Shown here: positions 9,055 to 20,800 of the stretch, piece by piece
Position numbering within the stretch: the stretch's first letter is position 1
Layout of the letters: each line of letters opens with the position of its first letter
NCBI RefSeq assembly: GCF_031085175.1
Contig: NZ_JAVHUY010000002.1
Span: forward strand, 310,001 to 374,000
Length of the DNA stretch: 64,000 nt
Origin: Phytohabitans maris
GTDB lineage: Bacteria; Actinomycetota; Actinomycetes; Mycobacteriales; Micromonosporaceae
Direction of reading: 5' to 3'
The notes under the pieces: model-generated
What the model was told of the DNA's origin: nothing
What the model saw: only the letters and a program-made list of their open reading frames with translations
Database searches by the model: none
Program-made: the position numbers and the translations under genes

Positions 9055-11462
9055 CCGGTGGGCGGTGCCGACTTCGGTCACCATGGTTGTTCCGGTCTCG
9101 TGGTCCCGCAACGCCTCCAGGGTCGCCTCGACCTGAAGGCCGTATGGCGTGACTATGCCGGTGCGTTCACCTCGCGCCTGGTGGTAGTCGGCCAGCACCC
9201 GCGCGAGCAGTGCCCCGGCCGGCCACCATCCCTTGATTGGCCCGTCGGGCCGGACCCGGGCGATCTCGCCGAGTTCGTCGACGTCGATGAGCAGGATCTC
9301 CGGGTCATTCTCGGCATGTGGCCGGATCGAGTCACCTGACTTGAGGCGACCGTCGTAGGCGACCGTGTTGGCCAGCCCCATGATCTCTGGCCCGAAGCGG
9401 TGCTGGAGGTATAGCGGGGTGCAGCCGGGATGCCGATCGGCGTCATCTGCCGAGGCGATCCGGCAGTGTGCGAACACGTCCGGGATCAACCACCTCTGCA
9501 CGTCCAGCCGATCCGTCGTCCTGACCTCCTTGTTGTCCAGGACCGCGCCAAGCTGCATGAAGTCGCCGAAGAGGACCGCGGCCCGGGCGGCGCGGGACAC
9601 CGCGAGCAGCACCTCGGGGAGGTTGGCTGCGCCGACCTCGTCTACCAGAACGACGTCGTACGGCCCATCCATGAGGGGCTTGCTGGTCCGTAGCCGAGCG
9701 AGCGTGGTCGCGACCAGGCGGGCGCTGCCGATGATCTCACCTTCAGCGTCCCGACTCAGGCGCGTGTACTGCTCTTGCACCTTGGTGTACTGCTGTTCAA
9801 GCCGCCCCCAGTCACTCGCGGATGCGCTTACCCGGGTACGGAGTACGCGTGCTTTGGCATCGAGGGTGAGCAGCCCGCGCAGGTTCGCGTCCTCGACGAG
9901 CGTGCGTTGCGCCTGGGTCGGTGTCTCGGCCTCCGCAGCGAGCAGGCGCTGCTGCGACCCGTCGAGTGCGTTCTCGGCCGCGCCGACCATCACAGCCAGC
10001 CGCTCCAACTCCCGCTGCGCATCACGCAACGCCACCTCCGCCTGCTGGAGATCTGGACGGTTGCAGCCCGCTGAGTCGGTCAATTGCCGGATGCGTTCTT
10101 CGGCCTGCCGCCGTTGTCGGGCGACGAGCTCCCTTGCCTCACGCGCCCTCAGATGGGCTTTCTCCGCCTGCGCCCGGGCTTGCTCTTGATCAATGGACAG
10201 CTTCCTCAACCGCCCACGATCCCTCAGCCGCGAGAATCTACGCGTACCAGTCAGGTTTCTGATCTCTGTGTTGATGAGATCAGTCGCGTGATCGGCACGG
10301 AGTGCCTGAGCGGCCTGCCCGTCGGCGGCCGCCTCCAGTTCGGTCAGGCCCTCGTGCAGGCGGTCGATCTCCCGATACGCCCGGCGAGCCGGTTCGAGCG
10401 CTTGCCAGCTCCGTTCGGCAGCGGCACGACGCCCGTAGGCATCCGTCATCTGGGTCCGCGCAAGCCGAAGTGCCTCACGCGCTTGCGATGCTTCGGCTGC
10501 CAACCGAGGTATCGAGGCCGAGGTGGCCATGGCACGCCGTGCGACGTGGTAGGCGTCCGCGTCGAAGCCGGCCAGAGCGCTCTCAAGCTGGGCCAGCTCC
10601 TCGCGCTCCATGCGGATGCGCACCAAATGCCGCTCGATTCGGTCGCGTTCCCGTTTCACGGACTCCAACCGCTCTTCGACCAGGACCGGCAGGCAAACAT
10701 CGGGATGTGCGAGCACCTCCGGATGGTGGGGCGGACCGACCCGCAGAAGCGTGCCGCGCCGGTGCCGCCGACTCTTCACCGCGCCGAGCAGTGCGTTATC
10801 AACGGCGATGTTGGTCGCTGAGACCAGCAAGACACGTTTCCCATTCCGTACCAGAGTGTCGATCGCCTCGGTCAAAACCCGGGTCTTGCCGGTCCCGGGC
10901 GGACCCCACACGAGATGTACGCCACGGCCCAGACACGCCGAGTAGGCGGCGTCTTGCGCCCCCGTGAAGCCGTTGACGTGCTGGCTGTTGCCTGGTGCTG
11001 AGGTGAGCCGCCCGGCGGCGAGGTCATGCGCCAAGCCTGCGTCGTTCAGCCCGGCGATGCCTTCCTTGAGCTTCACGAGCAAATGCGTAGGCGACTGCCT
11101 GCTCTGCCAGAGTTCCGGCTCATCCAGCTCGACGAACTCTGGAGCCCGGAACCGGACTATCTCGCCGTCCTGCACGGCCTCCAGCAATGCGTAGGAAGGC
11201 CCAGCCTCGGGTCCTGCCGGTCCGGCCAGCCGAAGCGCCTCCACCTGATCGATCCCGGTGAATCGCGAACCGCGCAGATCCACCGAGTACCACCCCGGCT
11301 TCGTCGCGCGCGCACGCCCGATCCGCAGCGATCTGCCGACCCGGCTTGGTCCGCCCTCAGCGTTGATCCAGAAATCGAGCGCACTGCCCACAAAGTCACG
11401 CCAGTCCGGCAAGACCGACCCCCAACGCGTCCAGCAAGCATCAGCGAGATCACCGTTTGCAA

Positions 11463-11678
11463 CTATCTGAATACTAACGGTTCTGGATCTGACCTGGGGC
11501 TCGAGCGACTCCGTGACCAGCACTGCGGGTGAAACTCGTAGCCTTGGTCGACGTCGTTGAACTCTCTGGTGTGCTCCTCGCCGGTGTCGACGACCTTCCA
11601 GGTCACCCTGTAGGCAATCGGGACTCCGTCGATCTCCCACCTGCCGGTCGCGGCGTTCCACTGCTTCTCGCCCACAGG
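11463..11678 (-). CDS. Small 71-aa protein overlapping the helicase start
   Basis: GTG 11678 has a strong GAGGAGG site five bases upstream. The product (about 71 residues) contains 'WEIDGVPIAYRVTWKVVD' and 'GYEFHPQCW', which looks like a small beta-rich domain. Its last ~60 bases overlap the proposed start of the helicase-PLD gene in another frame, suggesting coupling or a mis-set helicase start. I do not recognise the family. The alternative is that it is an N-terminal piece of the helicase separated by a frameshift. Confidence 0.45.
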   Translation of the reverse strand, partial: PVGEKQWNAATGRWEIDGVPIAYRVTWKVVDTGEEHTREFNDVDQGYEFHPQCWSRSRSSPRSDPEPLVFR

Positions 11679-11908
11679 TCCTCCTCGGCCGGTCGTGAGG
11701 GATCCAGCGACAGGGCCGTCTTCCGCCCAGTAGCAGGGCCCTCCGGGCCTCGTAGACTGGCCAATACGCGGAGTTCCTCGGCGCATCCAGGCTGAGAACG
11801 CCCGCCGAGGCGCACGGTTCCGGTCGGTCCGTGCAGGACGTGGTCGAGCCGATTCATGACGCCGTGATGACGGCACTGCGCACGGCCTCTTGAAACCCAC
11901 CCACCTAC

Positions 11909-12070
11909 TTGCCGTGGCCGCCCGGGGCGCAGTTGGACCAGGTGGTGCCCCGCCTCGGCGGCGAGGCGGGTAGTCGTGTTGGTGGTAGCCGAGCGCGGTG
12001 GCGACGATCGGGGCGGGCAGGTCGAGAACGTGCTGGCGGATCGCCGCAGCGCGGGCCGCGCATGGCCCCC
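11909..12070 (-). pseudogene. Degenerate C-terminus of a recombinase-like protein
   Basis: Minus-strand translation gives 'RAAAIRQHVLDLPAPIVATAL' followed by GYH. One frame over it continues 'TTTRLAAEAGHHLVQLRPGR', the recurrent C-terminal signature of actinobacterial recombinase/integrase-like proteins. The two halves are in different frames, so a base has been gained or lost. Upstream sequence does not extend the match. Confidence 0.4.
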
Positions 12071-12139
12071 GGGACCGAAAGGCGAGCCGTTGGTCCGACA
12101 GCAGCTCCACCCGGTGAACCGGGCCGCCTGCGACCGTGG

Positions 12140-13123
12140 TCAGATCCGTAGTCGGAAGTCCTCGATGCGTTGTCGGACGAGCTCTGCGGGGTCGCCGCCG
12201 GCGCGGTGGGTGAGCAGCATCTGGTGGTAGTCGTCGTCTCCGAGGCCGATGATGAGCTTGTTGTAGAGCAGCCATTGTTCGCGGCTTGTCCACCGTGCGT
12301 CCTGGGCAAGGCCGATACGGGTGAGCAGCATGCCGACCAAGCCGGTGCCGTGGTGGCTGAGGTAGTTCGCCAGCTGCAGCACCTGTTCCTTCTTGATGGG
12401 GGCGCTGTAGTTCTTGGCCTCGGCGACGATGAAGTCACCGCGGTAGTGCAGGCGAAGAAAGCCCCAAAAAGTGTCAGCCGGCGCGTAGTTGGGCAGCACG
12501 AGGTCTCGGCGGTTGACGCCGTTCTCGTTGCTGCTTTGCGGGATGACCGTGTTCAGCGGTGGCACGAACAGCAGATTGAGCACGTCTTCGGCGAACTGCT
12601 CGAAGGCCGACGCGCCGCCCTTGCCCTTCGGGATCGCGATCAGGCGGCGTCGCAGTTCGTCGGCAGGCTCGCGCTCGGCGGGTCGTTCCTCCTCCGGGAC
12701 GGCCAAGAACGCTGGTGTGGTCACGCCAACCCTGCGGGCCATGCGCTGCAGGCGTTCTCCGTCCCATATCTCTACGCCAGCGTCCTGGACCTTCGCATGA
12801 CGCTGGGGCAACAGAACGCCCGGGAAGGCAAGAACGAGTCGTGGTTGATGTTGTGGGCCGTGATGCTGCTGATACGCCGTGCCCGCTGCCCGAAGCTGCT
12901 CGACAAGTTGTTGTAGCCGGTGAGTGGTCTGCGGCGTCTGGGACTTCGCCTCGACCAGCAGCGGCCGGCTCTCGAACTTTGCCACGAAGTCAGCGTCGAT
13001 ATCAGCCGATCCAGGCGTGCCCCGCTCGGCCTCGATATCGGAGACGCCAGGCCACGCAGCGAGAAGGTCGCGCATGAATTGGATGAACAGCCATCCGTTT
13101 CTGGCAGCGCTCCGTTCCTCCAT
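12140..13123 (-). CDS. Restriction-endonuclease-like protein with two PD-(D/E)XK-type motifs
   Basis: The start is ATG 13123 (GAGGAG eight bases upstream; GTG 13126 is also possible). The product is about 327 residues. Two nuclease-like signatures are visible. One is 'SADIDADFVAKFESRPLLVEAK' (split here for length: acidic residues near 43-46, ExK near 59-61). The other is 'NRRDLVLPNYA...DFIVAEAK' with ExK near 247-249. The arrangement suggests duplicated PD-(D/E)XK domains, one perhaps inactive. No methyltransferase or specificity gene is adjacent. It sits upstream of the interrupted helicase-PLD gene on the same strand, separated by about 460 bp holding a recombinase remnant. I infer a defence nuclease; the target is unknown. 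Confidence 0.65.
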   Translation of the reverse strand: MEERSAARNGWLFIQFMRDLLAAWPGVSDIEAERGTPGSADIDADFVAKFESRPLLVEAKSQTPQTTHRLQQLVEQLRAAGTAYQQHHGPQHQPRLVLAFPGVLLPQRHAKVQDAGVEIWDGERLQRMARRVGVTTPAFLAVPEEERPAEREPADELRRRLIAIPKGKGGASAFEQFAEDVLNLLFVPPLNTVIPQSSNENGVNRRDLVLPNYAPADTFWGFLRLHYRGDFIVAEAKNYSAPIKKEQVLQLANYLSHHGTGLVGMLLTRIGLAQDARWTSREQWLLYNKLIIGLGDDDYHQMLLTHRAGGDPAELVRQRIEDFRLRI

Positions 13124-13126
13124 CAC

Positions 13127-14071
13127 GCCGACTCCTCACGCTTCGTCTCCACGCCGGTGATCGCTTCATTGCGACCTGTTTCGGTATCTCGGCCAGCCGG
13201 AAGCCGGCAGCATGCCCGTGGATCTCGCTGACCGACACAGGGCAGTAGAGTACCGCCCGCCCGGCACGGACAGGTTTGTCGACAAATTGTCAAGCTGCTA
13301 CGGGTCTCGACGCTCAGCGATTCGCAGGCCTGGGCTCAGGCGCTACGCCTGCGCGGGAGCGGCCGAACACCCGGCTGACACGCCGTTCAGCGACCGGAAT
13401 CTCGGGATAGCTCAACCGATCGGCTGCGATCCCACTGTCACGGCCCCGCCTGGCTTCCACGCCAGCCACGTCTTGGCCGGATTCGTTGCCTACGGCCGGC
13501 TGGGACCTCCGTTGCCCGGTCGCCGAGCGTGGAGCAGGCCAAGCCACACAACGGCCCCGGCCGACGCTCAGCCTTCCGCAGCAGGTAGCTTTCGGCACGG
13601 GTGATCAGCGGCGTAACGGGTGACGCCCAGCATTCCCCCCGTTGGACCACTGGATCACCCAGCCACTATCCATAAGGGACACTATGGTGCGTTCACAGTT
13701 CGAGAGTCGGGCGTCATGAACGTTCCGGCATTGTCGGCAGGAGGTTCGCACGTAGCCTTTGGGTGGTATGTACCATTCTGGCGGTTCGCCCAGAAGAGGC
13801 GATAGCCGCAAGTCACACGCAATGGGTGCCTTTTGAGGATGAGCCCGATCGACCAACGGGTAGGCGTCCGGGGTACACCGAGATCGCAGTCTGTGGGACG
13901 AAGCTGGACGTCGCGTCGCACTCGGCGCAGCCGAGCGGCCCGTAGGTGCGCCAAGCGCCGATGCTGCAAGCGGTGTCATTCAGCAGCAGACGCCGCCAGG
14001 TCCGATGACGCACCTCCGAGCGTCGGAACAATCGATGCTCTGCCGAGTGCTACGCGAGCGCTCGAGAAGGA
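13127..14071. other. 945-bp region without a supported gene
   Basis: Several short frames exist on both strands (for example 13212-13604 plus, 13605-13979 minus). None has a ribosome binding site, family resemblance or consistent codon bias. I see no tRNA, repeat or terminator. Upstream control sequences of the nuclease gene at 12140-13123 probably lie at its left end. Confidence 0.5.
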
Positions 14072-14824
14072 TCAGCTTTTCAGCTCGGCCACGGCTTGGG
14101 CTACGGCATCCGCCACGGCTGGGCCAAGCGTCGGGTCCTTTTGGTCCGCAAGACCTAGGAAGACGTTCTGCTGCCCGGATTCAGCGTCCTCCAGCGCTAC
14201 GCGGAGCTTTATCCGGGCTCGCCGCTTGTCCCGCCCATCATTCGGCCAGCCGTCGATGATCTCCATTGCCCGTGGTAGCACCCGCGTCGCGTCAGGAACG
14301 ACGAGATGGTCCGGTCCGCTCGGAAATCGCTGTTGGTTCAGGTCGATCCCGTTACGGAACGCGATGTTGTCCAGCTTGGCCGCACTGAAGTCGTTCCCAC
14401 GAAACTCCAGCTCCTCTTTGGGGTTGGGCACCATGCCCTCGTATCGCAGCACCTTGCCGATGAAGATCGCGTCCTTCAGGGTACCGGAGAATATGCAGTC
14501 GATGAACTCGCCACCGCCTTGACAGTGGAGACCGTCCACCAGTACGTCACGGAAGGAGCAACGGACAAAGGTTGCCCGGCCGGAGCGCATGTGCTTCAGC
14601 CGCGCCTTGTCGAACATGCAGTCGATGTACTCGCTGTACTCGCCGCCTGCGCCGAAGGTGCCGCCTTGGGCGACCCGGATGCCGCTGAAGTCGCAGCGGG
14701 TGAACCTACTCCCGGCGACCGCGAGGTACCGGATACGGCGGAGTGCGAAGTCAGCCTCGGTCAGGTCAACACCTTCCAGTGTCAGCTCCTCGCCGGCGGA
14801 TCCTGCTGGTCGTCGCGGTGCCAC
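14072..14824 (-). CDS. Pentapeptide-repeat-like protein, candidate immunity partner of the RHS toxin
   Basis: GTG 14824 has GGGAGG five bases upstream. The product is 250 residues. The first ~170 residues show an irregular right-handed beta-helix pattern of pentapeptide type ('LEGVDLTEADFALRRI', 'SRFTRCDFSGI', 'KARLKHMRSGRATFVRCSF', 'FRGNDFSAAKLDNIAF'). A helical, charged C-terminus follows. It starts 20 bp after the RHS gene stop on the same strand, the usual place for the immunity gene of a polymorphic toxin. The immunity role is inference from position; pentapeptide proteins also act as DNA mimics. Confidence 0.7.
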   Translation of the reverse strand: MAPRRPAGSAGEELTLEGVDLTEADFALRRIRYLAVAGSRFTRCDFSGIRVAQGGTFGAGGEYSEYIDCMFDKARLKHMRSGRATFVRCSFRDVLVDGLHCQGGGEFIDCIFSGTLKDAIFIGKVLRYEGMVPNPKEELEFRGNDFSAAKLDNIAFRNGIDLNQQRFPSGPDHLVVPDATRVLPRAMEIIDGWPNDGRDKRRARIKLRVALEDAESGQQNVFLGLADQKDPTLGPAVADAVAQAVAELKS

Positions 14825-14844
14825 ACGTCCTCCCGTGGCCGGAC

Positions 14845-17800
14845 TTAGCGTGGGCGGCCAGGCAGCCGCCCTGGGCGAGGATAGAACACGTACGTCGCTG
14901 TCCGGTAGGCGGGATTCGGGCGCCTCCAGTGCTCCAGGAAGCCTGGTCTGGTGGTCAACTCGACTCGTACGCCTGTCTTCTTGTCCAACCAGTCAGGGTT
15001 ATGTGAGCGGAAGGTTTGGAAGCGCGTGCCGTGCGTTACTTCAAGGTCGTCTGCCACTGCGTTGTGCAAAGCGGTACCTAGCCACCGTCGCGACTTCTTG
15101 AAGTCGCCATCCTCGATCTCTTGGTAGTACTGCTCTTGCTCTTTTGGACCGAGGTTCTCCTGAATGAGCCTGTCCCAGCCCTTGGCTAGTTGCCGGTCTA
15201 CGGCCTCGCGTACAAGGTTTCGGGATTCGGTTCGTTTGGCGTATCCGGGTCGCTCCGGGGTGTCCGGTCCGAAGACCTCGGGAGTGTTGATGCCGACGAC
15301 GGTGGCGATCGATGCGAAGTATTTGATCGCCTCGATGCAGTTCGGGACCCGGTCGCAGAATTCTTTGTCGATGACGGTCTGGTATTGCAGGTATAGGTCT
15401 TGTGGCAGGTCAGCGGGGTCGCCGGTCGCCGACTCTTTCAGGTAGGCTTTCCACTTCTTCTTGGCCTCGGCCTCGGCGTCGTAGTATTCGCGGATCCACT
15501 CAACGCGTTGTTTTTCCTGTGGTGAGAGTGGCTTGGGCCGGTTGTCGACGATCTTTGAGCTGCCGTCCGGCTGTGGGATCGCCTTGACTAGGCCGTAGTC
15601 GTCGCCGATCAGTACGCGTCCGTCTGGGTCGCTGAACGTGATGGGGTTGTTGTTGGCGTAGACGTAAGCGTTCCATTGCTGGGGATCGTTCAGGTCCTGG
15701 ACCGGATCGACCGAGATGAACCGGCCGACCTGCGGGTCGTACTCACGCGCGTCCAGGTGAGTGAGACCGGTGTTGTCGGCGGTGCCGCCGACGAATCCTT
15801 CGCTGTTGGGCCAGGTGACGGTTGAACCGCGGGGTGCGCCGAACGGGGTCTGCCGGCGGAGGATCGCCTGCTGGGTGGTCGCGTCGACGGCCGTTGTCGC
15901 GGTGCCCTGGTGGTCCATGGAGAGCCAGGTCAACCCGACGCCGGTGCGGGAGGCGATCGGCATGTCGCCGAAGGTGTAGTAGCGGGTGGCGGTCTTGGCG
16001 CCGGTGCTGGTGGTGTAGCGGATTTCCTGGCCGGGCAGGTAGAGGGTCTTGCCGGTGGGGTCGCGGCGGATCAGCCGGTTGCCGTCGGCGCCGTATATGT
16101 AGGTGGTGACGCCGGTGGTGTCGGTGCTTGTCGCCAGCCGGTCTTCGGAGTCCCAGGTGAGCGTCTGGGTGCCTGCCGATGGTGTGGGTCTGGTGAGGGT
16201 GTTGCCGGCGGCGTCGTAGGTGTAGGACGCGGTCGTGGTGGTGCTTCCGACGGTGGTTGTCGTGCCGGTAAGGGCGTGCGGCCGCTCGGCTCCGTCAGCC
16301 GGGTAGTGGTAGCTGGTGGTCTTGTCGGCTCCGCCAGGGGTCGTGGCGTAGTCGGTCTGGGTCTTGCGGTTGCCGTTCTTTTCGTATGCCCACGCTTGCC
16401 AGTAGCGGGCCGGCCCGCCGAGTCCAGCGGTGGTGGGGTTGGCCGCGCAGTCGCCGGAGGACGGTGTCCATGCCTGGGTCATGCGACGCAGGTGGTCGTA
16501 CTGGTAGCACTGGGTATCGCCGGCGGCGACGTCGTCGATCTTCTCGATGTTGCCCGCGTCGTCGTAGCCGTACTGGGTGTTGTTGAGCGTGAAGGGAGAG
16601 ATGGTCTCGCGGTCGGTGCGGACGCCGGTGAGCCGGCCCGTGGCGAGATCGTGGGTAAAGTACCGGTAGACGCGAGTGCCGAGGCCGGAGAACTTGCCGG
16701 TGTACAGGGTGAGCTGGTTGACTTGGCCGAGTTCGTTGTACGCGGTGGCCGAGACGTAGCTGAGCGCCGCGCCCTGGTATGTGCTGGACGAGTGGGTCGC
16801 CAGGCCGGTGATCTCGTCGTAGTGGTACTGGACGGATTCCAGCGGCAGGTCAGCTACTGCGGGATAGTCCTGCGAACGGGCGCTGCCGTCGACGTTGTAG
16901 TCGGAGCCGAAGGCGTAGGTGCCGCCAAGTCCGGTCTCGGTCGCCGGGATGACGATCTCTTGGCTGGTGGGTCGGTAGGCGTCGTCGTACTCGGTGATCC
17001 GGGAGGTGTAGTTGGCGGTGCCAACGAACCGTACCGCCTGGGTGAGGTACCCCTTGGCGATGGTGTCGTAGGTCCAGCGGGCGCGAGTGCCCACGCCCGA
17101 TTCGGCGACGGAGGTGCGGCGGCCCAGGGCGTCGTATCCGTAGATGAGCTTCTTGCCCCTGGCGTCGGTGGCTGACGATTCGCGACCGGCGTCGTCGTAG
17201 GTGCTGATCGTGGTGCCCTTGTCCGGATCGGTGGCGGTGACCTGGTGGCCGCGCAGGTTGTACGTGTAGGTCCATGCGTTGCCGGACGCGTCGGTGACCT
17301 TCGCGAGCTTGCCCTTGCGATTGAACGTGTACGTGGTGGCGTCGAAGGCACCGGTCGGGGTGGCGGCCTCGTACTGGCGGATGGCGACGGTGCGCCCGAG
17401 GGCGTCGGTGATCGTGGATGTCGCCGTGCCGCCGTCCGGTGGTGTGATGTCGGTGCGGTCGCCGCCGTAGGCGGTGGTGGTGCGCCAGCGTTCGATGGTG
17501 TTTGGCTGGAAGATGGAGGCGATGACCCGGCCGGCGCCGTCGTAGACGGTTCGTGTCTGGTTGGGCACGTCCTGCCGGTCGGTGGCCGTGTCCAGCTGTG
17601 CCGACGGCGGCACGCTGTTGAAGTAGGCTCCGTGCTCGCGCGACTTTCGGCCCGCAGTGTCGTAGAAGACGTCCGTCAGGAGGCGACCGCCTGACACGGA
17701 GGGGACCTGGGTCTGGCGTTGTCGTAGCAGGCCGTCGTAGAGCGTGTAGCTGGTCACGTATCGTGCGGCGGCGTTGAGCTTGCTGGTGACGACGACGCTC

Positions 17801-20800
17801 GGGACGGTGTTGCTGATCTGGTACGCGAACGTGGTGTTGGCCGTCTGGGTGTTCTTGTCCCGGCCGGGGAGCCAGACGTGGGTGAGCCGGCCGAGGGCGT
17901 CGTATGCCAGGTCCGTGCGTTTGTCGTTGGCGTCCAGTGTGGAGGTCGCCAGCCCCCATGCGGGGTTCACGGTCGTGATGACGCGGTGGTTGAGCGCGTT
18001 GGTGACGGTGGTCTGCGTGACCAGGCCGCTTTCTGCTGGCAGGTAGTCGGTCCTGGTGAGGTTGTCCAGGGCGTCGCGTGATGCGGTGACGCGGCCGCTG
18101 GAGTCGTATTCGGCGGTGCTGATGATGTCGTACGTGGTGGTGCCAGCGGTCCAGCCCACCATCGCCTCGGTGGTGGTGGCGAGTCCGCGATCCGGGGCGG
18201 TGCCGTAGGGCTTGCCGTCGAACGAGATCCGGGAGTCGGATATCACGTCGTCCGCGGTGAGCGTGGCGGGGTTCGCCGCGGCGGTGCAGCTCACCGAGTA
18301 GGACTCGTTTCTGTGAGGTACGTTCATCAGCCAGACGTCGCGGTTACGCGGCTCGAACGTGCTCTTGGCGCATGTCTCGTCGCCGGGTGTGCCGGCGTCC
18401 CCGGAGTCGTCGACCGCGATCACCATGCCAAGGGCGTCCATCGTGTTGCGCAGCGATCGCACGCGGGGCGCGCGTCCACCGTCGAGGGTCGTCCGCTCGT
18501 GGGTTGCCAGCGTGCCGGTGAACCGGGCCTCCACGAGGTCGCCGTTGACGGTCCGCGTTGCGGTGGGCGCTGACCGCCACGGCTCGACGACCTGCTTGGA
18601 TACGACGGGCCCGTTCGCGTCGGCGCCGTTGTGGACGGTTGTCTCACGGGCCATGCCCGCATACGCGTCCTCGTCGTTGACCGTCGGGACTCCCGTGCCC
18701 GTGACCGGCACGTTGCGCGTGCCGGACGCCGCGCGGTCGCCGTGCATGCCACGGAAGTACGTGTTCTCGGTGTACGTGCGCTCGCCGCCGTCGCCGGTGG
18801 TGACACCGACCTTCGCGTATCCGCGCCAGCCCGACCAGGTCTTGTCGTTCTTCTCGATGAGGCCGTCGTCGTCGCTGTAGTGCCACGCCGGGTCGCCGAG
18901 GTAGCTGTACGTGTGCCGGACGGGCGGGCTGCCCTTGGGCTCTACGCCGCCGGTGTGGTCCTCTTCGTCGATGGTGTGCACGACGTACTTGTGGAAGTAA
19001 TCGGTGACCGGGTCCTGGTAGCCCTCCGGTGTCCAGCGCACGGGATAGCAGCGCAGCGTGTTAGAGGCCGGAGAGGACGGCATCCGGCTGCCCGCGGCGC
19101 AGTCCTCCGGGTAGTAGTTCACGTTGATCGTGCCGCCGGACTCGTAGCGAATCTCGTCGATCCGCATCCATCTCATCGCGGCGGCGAAGTCTCCGGTGAC
19201 GTCTACCCGGTTTCGTAGCTGGAGGTGGGAGAACTCCACGTCCGGCACGCTTGCCGCAGTGCCGACCAGTCCCTGGTGTGAGAGCCTTGACAGCCACAGT
19301 CCGGCCCGCGTGCCGTCGCCGGGGTCGGGGAAGGTGTGGGTGAGCGTCCACCGCTCGACGTCGTCGTACTGGGAGCCGTCCCAGATCCGGGTCGTGATCG
19401 AGGCGAGCCGCTTGGTCGACCAGAAGGTCGGGCTGTAGGTCTCGCATGTCGAGCCTGTGCACTCCTGGTCCCAGGGAGTGTCCGGCCAGTGCACCTCGTC
19501 GTGTGTTGCACAGCTCGACAGGCACCGGTTGGCCGCGGCGAAGTCGACGCGGGCCGGCGCGGTGGCGGTGAAGGTGCTGTCCACCTCCGTGACCTTGTTG
19601 TACCGCGTGCCGTATTCGACGTGGTCTAGGTAGCCGTCGCGGATGTAGCTGACGCCCTCGTTGTTCTCGAAGTCGTGCGCGTACTTGTTCGTCTCGGTCC
19701 TGTACCAGTACGACGCGGAGTTGCCGTGCACGTCGACGACGTAGTCGAGGTTCCACCGCCACGCCTGGGTGCAGCCGGAGTTGTCGAAGTCGGCCGCGTT
19801 GCACGGCTCGTTCGGGTGGTTGCCGAAGACCGGCGCGGTCCATGTCGAGTTGGTCACCGGCTTGTTGGCGCTCCAGCCGGGCAGTTTGTGCTTGCCGAAC
19901 CAGTACTGAGTGCCGTCGGGCTTGGTGACGATCCAGTACTCCCCGTTGCGGGCGCCATTGTCCGCCCCGGTCAGCCGCTGGATACGCGTACCGTCGTCGT
20001 TGCGCAGGTGCCACCGGCCTTCGGTGGCGTTGAAGATCAGTTCACCGGAGCTGCCGGCCAGCGAGATGGTGGCGTTGTCCGTGGCCCAGCACTGCTCACC
20101 GGTCTCGTCGGTGTTGTTCGCCCCGCCTTCGGTGTCCTCCGCGCAGCTTTCGTACCGGCGCTCGATGAACCCGCCCGTGGTGGTCTCGAATCCCTCACCC
20201 ACCCAGGACGGCTGGTTGTTGGAGGCCGCGTGCCGGCCGTCCACCGACTGGGACGAGTAGGACAGCCCGACGGTCGGTGCCACCGCTCCAGGGGCTGGCG
20301 GGATCCGCATGGGGTACGACCAGGTGAAGTCGCCGGAGCTGCCGCCCGCGGTCCAGGTCGACGAGGCCTGCAGCGACGTGGCAGTGAGGTCGCCGGCCTG
20401 GCCGGACGGCGCCGCCGCCAGAGCTATCAGCGTGGAAGGGCTCATCGGCACCTCGGCCGTGACGGTGCCAGCGGCCGGGTCGTTGCGGGTGGGCAGCGGC
20501 TCGCCCGCGCATCCTCGCCGGTGCGGTGCCCTCAGCGCGCACTCGGGCAACCGCACGAGACGCAGGCGTGAGGCCCAGTCACCGCCGTACGCCGTCTTGA
20601 ATCGTCCATAGTCAACGGTGAGATCGACAGCCCCGCCCCCTGCCTTTCCGTCGGCACGGCTGGCCCGGAGCAACACGCCCGTCACCCCGGCCCTGCCGGT
20701 CGCCGCGCGATCGAGCACCTCGATCTGGACGCTCGCGGGCACCTCGACGGACCTGGCCTGGCCACGTGCCGGAGCAGTTACCCGCACGGGTAGTGTTCCG

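Larger units (their letters stand above)
7049..11523 (-). pseudogene. SF1 helicase-phospholipase D fusion, split by a 1,032-bp insertion
   Basis: Two reading frames, 11523-9055 and 8022-7049, are halves of one protein. The first half has Walker A GPPGTGKT near residue 207, a long coiled-coil insertion (about residues 310-590) and a DExx motif 'VVLVDEVGAANLPEVLL' near 624, as in UPF1/AAA_11-AAA_12 helicases. It stops making sense after 'VTEVGTAHR'. The second half resumes with 'FQGREFPIVIFDLV' (helicase motif V), then motif VI 'LFNVAITRTQHRLYLIGS', a PLD domain with HxKxxxxDxxxxxxGSxN ('HQKIVIIDERTVLLGSQN') and a C-terminal CxxC/CxxxxC zinc-binding segment. Removing the insert and one 5-bp duplication restores an uninterrupted frame of 3,438 nt (1,145 aa). 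The start is uncertain: GTG 11523 overlaps the upstream small ORF. Similar helicase-nuclease fusions occur in defence islands. Confidence 0.85.

Noticed and set aside
13212-13604. 130-codon plus-strand frame in the gap
   Set aside because: No ribosome site, no family and weak codon bias.
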